Below, in pieces: positions 54,187-61,267 of a stretch of DNA of 64,000 bases; the first letter of the stretch is position 1, and the number at the start of each line of letters is the position of its first letter. Origin of the DNA: an uncultured Bacteroidales bacterium (GTDB lineage Bacteria > Bacteroidota > Bacteroidia > Bacteroidales > Bacteroidaceae); assembly GCA_902779165.1 (NCBI GenBank), contig CACZAN010000018.1, forward strand, positions 1 through 64,000. Reading direction: 5' to 3'. The position numbers were made by a program, and so were the translations under genes. The notes beneath the pieces were generated by a model. It saw nothing but the letters and a program-made list of their open reading frames with translations. It ran no database searches and was not told the origin of the DNA.

Positions 54187-56173
54187 AATTCTTATAATTT
54201 CTCGTTTGTACCTTGATTGCTTCGTACTCCAGAGGCTCCTTGATGAGTTCAGGATCCTTGTCGGCACCCTGATACTCCCAGCAGCCGACGTAGAAGTAGT
54301 TCTCGTCATCGCGCTTGGCTTCGCCTTCCTCCGTCTGGTATTCCTCGCGGAAGTGGCCGCCGCAGCTTTCGTTACGGCTGAGTGCGTCGTGAGCCACAAG
54401 CTCGCCCATCGTGAAGAAGTCGCGTAGGTGGATAGCCTTATCAAGTTCTACGTTGAGGCCTTCCTTGCTGCCGGGCACGAAGAGGTTGGTGTCGAATTCC
54501 TTCTGCAGTTCCTTCATCTTCTGGATACCGGTCTTCAGACCCTCGGCGGTGCGACCCATGCCGACATATTCCCACATGATGTGGCCGAGTTCCTTGTGGA
54601 TGCTGTCTACAGAGCGCTTGCCCTTGATGCCCATCAGGCGGTCGATCTCAGCCTGTACGCCCTTCTCTGCCTCTGCGAACTCGGGCAGGTCGGTGCTGAT
54701 GCGCGGCCAGATAGCTTGATCGGCGAGGTAGTTCTGAATGGTGTAGGGGAGAACGAAGTAACCATCGGCGAGACCCTGCATTAGAGCACTGGCACCCAGA
54801 CGGTTTGCACCGTGGTCGGAGAAGTTGCACTCGCCGATAGCGAACAGTCCGGGAATGGAGGTTTGCAGCTCATAATCGACCCATACGCCGCCCATGGTGT
54901 AGTGGATGGCGGGGTAGATCATCATGGGCTTGTAGTACTTCACGCCATTAATCTCGTTGGCGAGGTCGCCGGGATAGACATCGGTGATCTCCTCGTACAT
55001 GTCGAAGAGGTTGCCGTAGCGCTGCTTCATGGCGTCGAGGCCAAGGCGGTTGATGGACTCGGAGAAGTCGAGGAACACGGCCAGACCGGTGTTGTTCACG
55101 CCGAAGCCCTTGTCGCAACGCTCCTTGGCAGCACGGCTGGCGACGTCGCGGGGCACGAGGTTACCGAAGGCGGGATAGCGGCGCTCCAGATAGTAGTCGC
55201 GGTCCTCTTCAGGAATCTCCCAGCCCTGCAGCGTACCTTCCTGCAGCTTCTTGGCATCTTCCAGCTTCTTGGGCACCCAGATGCGGCCGTCGTTACGCAG
55301 GGACTCGGACATCAGCGTCAGCTTGGACTGCTTGTCGCCATGTACGGGGATGCAGGTGGGGTGAATCTGTACGTAGGAGGGGTTGGCCATGTAAGCGCCC
55401 TTGCGGTAGCACTGAACGGCAGCCGTGCAGTTGCAACCCATAGCGTTGGTGGAGAGGAAGTAAGCGTTGCCATATCCGCCGGTAGCGATGACGACAGCGT
55501 TGGCGCTGAAGCGCTCCAGTTTGCCGGTCACCAGATTCTTGGCGATGATACCGCGGGCGCGGCCATCAACGATGACGACATCTTCCATCTCGTAGCGGGT
55601 GAAAAGTTTCACCTTGCCGGCCTGCACCTGTGCGCTGAGGGAGCTGTAGGCGCCGAGCAGCAGCTGCTGACCGGTCTGACCCTTGGCATAGAAAGTACGG
55701 CTCACCTGTGCGCCGCCAAAGGATCGGTTGGCCAACATGCCACCATATTCGCGAGCAAAGGGAACGCCTTGTGCCACACACTGATCAATGATATTGTTGC
55801 TGACCTCGGCCAGACGATAGACGTTGGCTTCGCGAGCGCGGTAGTCACCGCCCTTCACGGTGTCGTAGAACAGACGATAGACAGAGTCGCCGTCGTTCTG
55901 GTAGTTCTTGGCTGCATTGATACCGCCCTGTGCAGCAATGGAGTGTGCGCGACGGGGGCTATCCTGAATGCAGAAATTATAGACGTTGAAGCCCATCTCG
56001 CCGAGTGAGGCAGCGGCGCTGGCACCAGCCAGGCCCGTACCCACAACGATGACGTCGAGCTTCAGTTTGTTCTTCGGGTTCACCAGGCGCTGATGTGCCT
56101 TGTAGTTGGTCCATTTCTCAGCAACGGGTCCCTCGGGTATTTTGCTATTGATTTTCTTAACTTTATCTGACAT
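54185..56173 (-). CDS. sdhA: Succinate dehydrogenase/fumarate reductase flavoprotein subunit
   Basis: 662 residues. FAD-binding [19 protein letters not shown] near residue 40, [17 protein letters not shown] with the covalent-FAD/His region HSIAAQGG, and substrate-site segments [12 protein letters not shown] and [15 protein letters not shown]. Interconverts succinate and fumarate on the cytoplasmic side. ATG at 56173, 35 bp after sdhC. Confidence 0.96.
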   Translation of the reverse strand: MSDKVKKINSKIPEGPVAEKWTNYKAHQRLVNPKNKLKLDVIVVGTGLAGASAAASLGEMGFNVYNFCIQDSPRRAHSIAAQGGINAAKNYQNDGDSVYRLFYDTVKGGDYRAREANVYRLAEVSNNIIDQCVAQGVPFAREYGGMLANRSFGGAQVSRTFYAKGQTGQQLLLGAYSSLSAQVQAGKVKLFTRYEMEDVVIVDGRARGIIAKNLVTGKLERFSANAVVIATGGYGNAYFLSTNAMGCNCTAAVQCYRKGAYMANPSYVQIHPTCIPVHGDKQSKLTLMSESLRNDGRIWVPKKLEDAKKLQEGTLQGWEIPEEDRDYYLERRYPAFGNLVPRDVASRAAKERCDKGFGVNNTGLAVFLDFSESINRLGLDAMKQRYGNLFDMYEEITDVYPGDLANEINGVKYYKPMMIYPAIHYTMGGVWVDYELQTSIPGLFAIGECNFSDHGANRLGASALMQGLADGYFVLPYTIQNYLADQAIWPRISTDLPEFAEAEKGVQAEIDRLMGIKGKRSVDSIHKELGHIMWEYVGMGRTAEGLKTGIQKMKELQKEFDTNLFVPGSKEGLNVELDKAIHLRDFFTMGELVAHDALSRNESCGGHFREEYQTEEGEAKRDDENYFYVGCWEYQGADKDPELIKEPLEYEAIKVQTRNYKN

Positions 56174-56208
56174 AGTTGTATAGTTTTTGAGGTTGTTAGG
56201 TTATGAAA

Positions 56209-56895
56209 TTAACCACAAATGGGTGCACCGCCCCAAACGGCGAATTTGATGAGTACGGCGAAGAACATCAGAATGACGATCGTGGACCACCAGAAACCGA
56301 TGCACTGCCAGCGATTCAGCCAGATCTTGCCGCTCCAACCAATGGTTTGGATAGCGCTCCAGAAACCGTGGTTGATGTGGAACCAGATGGCACAGAGCCA
56401 GATGACGTACAGCACCACGAAGACGGGCTGAGCGAAGGTCTGCTCGATCCAGGCGTAACCGTCGCTGGGCGAGGGCAGCTGGACATAAGCATTACCCATC
56501 AGCTCACTCCACATCATGTTGTACCAGAAGTTGTAGAGGTGAAGGCAGAGTCCCAAGCAAACGATGATACCCAGCACCAGCATGTTCTGACTGGCCCACT
56601 CCACCTTTTCGGGCTTGTTGGTAACATTGTAAGAATCGGCACCGCGAGCCTTCTTGTTCTGCAATGTCAGCCAGATGGCATAAATGAAGTGCAGTGCCAT
56701 CAGGGCCGCCAAGCCAACGGTTGCGACCACGGCATACCAGTTGGCGCCGAGGAATTCGCAGATCATGTTGTAGCCTTCTGCGCTGAACAGGGCCACTACG
56801 TTCATGCACGCATGAAACGTCAGGAAGAGAATTAAGGCCAAGCCTGTCACGGACATGACCACTTTTCTTCCAATGGATGAATCAATTAACCACAT
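56209..56895 (-). CDS. sdhC: Succinate dehydrogenase/fumarate reductase cytochrome b subunit (B-type)
   Basis: 228 residues with five hydrophobic helices and histidines in FHACMNV, LMALHFIYA, LCLHLYNF and IWFHINHG that can bind two hemes, the diheme B-type arrangement (Bacillus/Wolinella). Anchors the SdhAB dimer and exchanges electrons with menaquinone. First gene of the sdhCA-(S23)-B operon. Confidence 0.93.
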   Translation of the reverse strand: MWLIDSSIGRKVVMSVTGLALILFLTFHACMNVVALFSAEGYNMICEFLGANWYAVVATVGLAALMALHFIYAIWLTLQNKKARGADSYNVTNKPEKVEWASQNMLVLGIIVCLGLCLHLYNFWYNMMWSELMGNAYVQLPSPSDGYAWIEQTFAQPVFVVLYVIWLCAIWFHINHGFWSAIQTIGWSGKIWLNRWQCIGFWWSTIVILMFFAVLIKFAVWGGAPICG

Positions 56896-56981
56896 AAATG
56901 ATAGAATTTGAAATTTAAATAATGATTGATTTTGGTTTCCTTTTTATTCTATTGTACCCCCGCACTACGCGTAAGATGCCG

Positions 56982-57012
56982 CAAATGTAAGTCTTTTTAA
57001 CGATTCAACAAA
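56982..57012 (-). promoter_or_regulatory. Promoter of the sdh operon
   Basis: Minus strand TTTG (57012-57009), 19 bp, TACATTTG (56989-56982). Leader of about 80 nt to the sdhC ATG. Confidence 0.6.
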
Positions 57013-57063
57013 AGAAAACTGCAAAAAAATGTAACGCTTTACACCAAACTCTAAACTTTTTTG

Positions 57064-57071
57064 TAACTTTG
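57064..57071 (+). promoter_or_regulatory. -7 box of the phosphoesterase-transporter unit
   Basis: TAACTTTG, 25 bp before the ATG at 57097, divergent from the sdh promoter. The -33 position is only TTTAC-like. Confidence 0.5.
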
Positions 57072-57096
57072 CCCCCGAAATTAGCAAACGAGACTT

Positions 57097-58503
57097 ATGA
57101 ACAGAAGAGATTTCTTCAAGAAAACCGCCATTCTTTCCGTGGCTGCAGGTGCTGCGGAAATTACGCGCGCCACAGAGCTCCTTCAGCCTACCTCCGAGCC
57201 TGCTGAAGAAGGGCTTCCTATTACCGCTTCGGAAGACGCTCACGAGGGTGCACTCATCATCTCTGCCCCCATGCTTCAGAACTACGCCGAGACCTCCATC
57301 GGTATCGCCTTTGCCGTCAGCGACCTGGCGAATGCCTACGTCGTCATTGGCCGTCAGCCTGACCTCACAGATGGTCGCAAGGTGCTCTGCGGAGGCTATC
57401 GAATGTCCGATCTCGATGACCGCGTGGTGCAGGTGCGCATCACCGGTCTGCAGCCCGCCACCACCTATTATTACCGTATCGGTGCCGACCGTATCGAATA
57501 CAAAAGCGGTTACAGGATGAAAGTCGTTGGCACGGAGGACGACCCCCGCACCTACCGTTTTACTACGGCAGGTGCTGCTGCCAAAGGACACTTCTGTGTC
57601 ATCAACGATACCCACGCTTCGTGGGAACCCTTTGGGCGGGCTATTGATATGATTGCTCAGTTGGCTCCTGCCTGCGTCGTCTGGAACGGCGATGCCTGCA
57701 ACTCCGAGGAAACCATCGAGGCACAGATGCGTATTTTCCTCAACCCGGAGATCAATCGCAAGGACTATGCCGCCGAGATACCCTACCTCTTCAGCCCAGG
57801 CAATCATGACTTCCGAGGCATGGCCAACCGTCATCTGGAGCGCGTGTGGATGTATCGTCAACCTGAAGAACGTCTGGCTCGCGACTGGAATCTCGGTCGC
57901 AACTACGCTGTGCGCACAGGTGATATAGCAATGATAGGACTCGACACGGGCGAAGACAAGTTAGATACCAACCCCAAGTTTGCCGGACTTTTCCAGATGA
58001 AATCCTACCGCGAGGCACAGACACAATGGCTGCGCGACGCGCTGCAGCAACCTGAGATTGCCAGCGCACCTTATCTCGTAGCGTTCTGTCATATTCCCCT
58101 CTTCGACAGCAATCCCAAGCACAATCCAGGCGACGTAGCACCTGCCGACCAGGACCCGAAGTATAGTACTGACTTCGCTATGTGGCAGCGCACCTGTGCC
58201 AACCTGTGGTCTCCGTTGCTTGCGGAAGCTGGTTGCCAGCTTGTCATCACCGCCCACCAGCATCAATATCACTATTTTGAACCTACAGCCGAACGCCCGT
58301 GGGCAGAACTCATAGGAGGCGGACCGGAAATGGGCGAAGAAGGAGGGCGGAAGTATGCTCACCTCTTCCCCACCGTCATCGAAGGCGAGGTGCGCCAGAC
58401 CCAGCTCCACATCACCGTCCACAACCTCCTCAGCGGTCATGTCCAGCAGGCATTTGCCATCAATCCGCGCAAAATCAGCAAGAAAGGCAAGCGTCGTAAG
58501 TAG
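57097..58503 (+). CDS. Secreted calcineurin-like phosphoesterase with purple-acid-phosphatase-type N-domain
   Basis: 468 residues. Tat-like N-terminus MNRRDFFKKTAILSVAAGAA, a fibronectin-like N-domain (about 70-145: VVQVRITGLQPATTYYYRIG), then the metallophosphoesterase core with all five metal blocks: INDTHA, NGDACN, PGNHDF, CHIPLF and TAHQHQY. Exported phosphatase/phosphodiesterase; substrate unknown. The DMT transporter starts 18 bp downstream. Confidence 0.87.
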   Translation: MNRRDFFKKTAILSVAAGAAEITRATELLQPTSEPAEEGLPITASEDAHEGALIISAPMLQNYAETSIGIAFAVSDLANAYVVIGRQPDLTDGRKVLCGGYRMSDLDDRVVQVRITGLQPATTYYYRIGADRIEYKSGYRMKVVGTEDDPRTYRFTTAGAAAKGHFCVINDTHASWEPFGRAIDMIAQLAPACVVWNGDACNSEETIEAQMRIFLNPEINRKDYAAEIPYLFSPGNHDFRGMANRHLERVWMYRQPEERLARDWNLGRNYAVRTGDIAMIGLDTGEDKLDTNPKFAGLFQMKSYREAQTQWLRDALQQPEIASAPYLVAFCHIPLFDSNPKHNPGDVAPADQDPKYSTDFAMWQRTCANLWSPLLAEAGCQLVITAHQHQYHYFEPTAERPWAELIGGGPEMGEEGGRKYAHLFPTVIEGEVRQTQLHITVHNLLSGHVQQAFAINPRKISKKGKRRK

Positions 58504-58521
58504 TAGTCTGCAAACCAACCA

Positions 58522-59424
58522 ATGAATAAGTACACGACACTCCTTTCTCACATAGTGGCCCTTGTGGTGGTAATCATCTGGGGTTCCACGTTTGTTTTCA
58601 CAAAGTTGCTCCTATTGGCAGGACTGACGGCGGCTGAGATCTTCGTCCTCCGCTTCATCATTGCCTACCTGATGCTCTTGGGATTCGCCCTGACCAAGAA
58701 ATCTTTCCGGTTGCTTTCTGCCTCGCTGAAGGACGAAGTGCTGATGCTGGCTCTGGGCATTGTGGGCGGCTCGCTGTATTTCCTTACCGAGAACAGTGCT
58801 ATGAACTATACCACAACCACCAACACATCGCTCATTGTCTGCATGTGCCCTCTGTTTGCTACAGCCCTTATCTCCCTCTTCTATAAGTCCCAGCGTCTCC
58901 ACGGCATCCAGATTTTGGGAACATTGATGGCAGCTGTGGGAGTTGTCGTCGTGGTACTTAACGGGCGCTTCGTGCTCCACCTCTCACCCTTGGGCGACAC
59001 ATTGGCCTTTGTCGCCTGTCTCTGTTGGGCGGTCTACTCCCTGCTGATGATTCCTGCCACCCGCCACTATAGTACCCTCTTCATCACCCGCAAGGTCTTC
59101 TTCTATGGTCTCCTGTCGATGGTTCCCTATTTTCTCATCTTGCCCTCGCATCCCTCGCTGCAACTACTTCTTCGACCCGACATTCTCGGCAATCTGCTCT
59201 TTCTGGGCTGCGTGGCCTCCATGCTTTGTTTTCTTGCCTGGAACTGGGTCATCCGCCAGCTGGGAGCCGTCGTTGCCACCAACTATGTGTACCTTAACCC
59301 TGTTGTCACTGCCCTCTTCGCCTGGCTCATTCTATCTGAGCGCATCACCGTCTTCTTCGTCCTCGGTAGTGTCCTCATCCTGGTCGGCATGTATCTGATA
59401 AGCAAGAAACGCCCGTATGTTTAA
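58522..59424 (+). CDS. DMT superfamily transporter (EamA domains)
   Basis: 300 residues, ten hydrophobic helices in two EamA repeats (about 8-145 and 155-295). Family signature WGSTFVFTKLLL near the N-terminus and the second-repeat NYVYLNPVVTALFAWL. Exports or imports small metabolites; cargo cannot be told from sequence. Short imperfect tandem copies of CTCATATTGCT lie just after the stop (about 59447-59500). Confidence 0.9.
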   Translation: MNKYTTLLSHIVALVVVIIWGSTFVFTKLLLLAGLTAAEIFVLRFIIAYLMLLGFALTKKSFRLLSASLKDEVLMLALGIVGGSLYFLTENSAMNYTTTTNTSLIVCMCPLFATALISLFYKSQRLHGIQILGTLMAAVGVVVVVLNGRFVLHLSPLGDTLAFVACLCWAVYSLLMIPATRHYSTLFITRKVFFYGLLSMVPYFLILPSHPSLQLLLRPDILGNLLFLGCVASMLCFLAWNWVIRQLGAVVATNYVYLNPVVTALFAWLILSERITVFFVLGSVLILVGMYLISKKRPYV

Positions 59425-59524
59425 GTTGTATTATATTGCTCTTATGCCGTTCTCATATAGATCTCATATTGCTCTCATATTGCTCTCCTATTGTTCTCAC
59501 GTTGTGATACCTTTCTTTTCATAT

Positions 59525-61192
59525 TTAGTCTTCTATTACCTTCATGTTCTTACTGTCCCAGAGGTGCTTGTCGGTAATCTTCAGTTCTGGGATGACGGGC
59601 AGACACATGAAGGCCATCGTGATGAAGGGTGCCTTCATCGTGCAACCGGTCAGGGCAGCCATGTCGCAGAGCAACCGGCAGCGGTAAGCCACCTCATGGC
59701 CGTCGAGCGGTGACATCAGCCCTGCAATGGGCAGTGCCATCTCGATGATCTCCTCATCGGTTATTACCACCTGTCCCCCCTGCATCTCTATGACGCGGTT
59801 GACGGCATGGACAATAAACTCGTCGGAGGAGCCGATGGCCACGATATTGTGACTGTCATGAGCCACTGACGAGGCAATGGCTCCATGACGAATGCCAAAG
59901 CCGCGCACCAGCCCGACGACAGGACGGGCCGACTGGATATAGCGGTTATAGACCACCACCTTCTGCACCTCATGCCACGGGTATTGAGAGTCCTTCATAG
60001 GGTCACCTGTCACCTCCACCACGTCGTGTCCGGTATACAGGCTCCTGTCTGCGGCAAGGATGATGTGCTTGGTGTCGCCGCAGTGGATGTCAAATTTGAT
60101 GTCGTCAGCTGTGATGGGAGTGGCGCAGAAGCGGTTGGGATAACTTTTGAGGTCGGCGATCGGCTGCCGTCGCGCGCTGATGCTTCCAAACGACAGGTTG
60201 TAACTGTAGACCTCAACACCACGGATGATGGTGTTCTGCACTCCCAGGAAAGGACCTGTATTGTTGACGATGAGGAATGTGGCTGGGTCGCCCTTTTGCA
60301 GTAGTCCCCAATTCACACCGTAGTGGCGCTGTGGGTTGATGCAAGACGCCTGAAGGACGTTCCAGAAATCGTGGTCATCGTAAAGTGCCCGCTTCACGAT
60401 GGAGAGGATGTGACCACGCACGAGGTCGTCGGCGTGGCAGTCATCGGTACACAGCATCACCTGGTCGGGATATTCGTCGATGAGCGGGTGCAGGTGGGCA
60501 TAGTCCTTGGCGGCACTGCCCTCACGGATGATGACCTTCATGCCGGCACGGATACACTCGCGCCCCTCGTCGAGCGTTGTACATTCGTGGTCGGTAGAGA
60601 TGCCTGCCCGGGCATAGTTCTGGCGCTGCTCTGGGGTAAGTCCGGGGGCATGGCCGTCGACGGGTTTGCCTGCCGCACGGGCAGCGGCTATCTTCGCCAT
60701 CACCTCGCTATCGCCCTGTAGCACACCTGTGAAGTTCATCATCTCGGCCAAGAAGCCAATGTCATCGCGCTGCATTAGGGCTGCTATCTCCTGACTGCCG
60801 ATGGTTGCACCGCTGGTCTCCACATCACCGCCCAACGCCGGTACGCAACTGGGAGCTCCGAACAGGAAGTTGAACTGCGCCTGACTGGCCGAGTGGATCA
60901 TCACGTCCACCCCTTCAACGCCCATCACATTAGCTATCTCATGCGGATCGGCGATGACCCCGATGGTGCCGTGCTCCGCCACTACACGGGCGAACTCCAA
61001 AGGCGTCATCATACTGCTCTCGATATGTACATGGCTGTCGATAAAGCCGGGCATCAGATAGGGCCATTGCTTTTCATCCCCTGGCAACTCGCAACGATTC
61101 ACCTGTACAATGCGTCCATCGTCCACCACCAGTTCGCCATCGTAAATCTCGCGGCTAACCGCATCAACGATATGTCCTTGATATGTTTTCAT
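59525..61192 (-). CDS. ade: Adenine deaminase
   Basis: 555 residues of the amidohydrolase superfamily; converts adenine to hypoxanthine and ammonia. Metal-site motif PGFIDSHVHIESSMMTP, then GVIADPHEIANVMG, DGHAPGL, STDHECT and CTDDCHADDL; the C-terminal domain ends with PLDGHEVAYRCRLLCD. Works with apt in adenine salvage. ATG at 61192. Confidence 0.94.
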   Translation of the reverse strand: MKTYQGHIVDAVSREIYDGELVVDDGRIVQVNRCELPGDEKQWPYLMPGFIDSHVHIESSMMTPLEFARVVAEHGTIGVIADPHEIANVMGVEGVDVMIHSASQAQFNFLFGAPSCVPALGGDVETSGATIGSQEIAALMQRDDIGFLAEMMNFTGVLQGDSEVMAKIAAARAAGKPVDGHAPGLTPEQRQNYARAGISTDHECTTLDEGRECIRAGMKVIIREGSAAKDYAHLHPLIDEYPDQVMLCTDDCHADDLVRGHILSIVKRALYDDHDFWNVLQASCINPQRHYGVNWGLLQKGDPATFLIVNNTGPFLGVQNTIIRGVEVYSYNLSFGSISARRQPIADLKSYPNRFCATPITADDIKFDIHCGDTKHIILAADRSLYTGHDVVEVTGDPMKDSQYPWHEVQKVVVYNRYIQSARPVVGLVRGFGIRHGAIASSVAHDSHNIVAIGSSDEFIVHAVNRVIEMQGGQVVITDEEIIEMALPIAGLMSPLDGHEVAYRCRLLCDMAALTGCTMKAPFITMAFMCLPVIPELKITDKHLWDSKNMKVIED

Positions 61193-61267
61193 TGTCTGTT
61201 TGTTTTAATGAGTTCACTCGGAACTGTCCCTTCTGGGCGTTCGAGGTATAGACCACACAAGAAGTTG

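Noticed and set aside
54812-56008. 398-codon open frame on the plus strand opposite sdhA
   Set aside because: It mirrors the codon structure of sdhA on the other strand and has no protein-like motif; sdhA is certain.
56965-57861. 298-codon minus-strand frame opposite the phosphoesterase and its promoter
   Set aside because: It crosses the divergent promoters and opposes a gene with all five metallophosphoesterase motifs.
59440-59500. CTCATATTGCT tandem units after the transporter gene
   Set aside because: Only three to four imperfect copies; simple slippage explains them and no structure forms.
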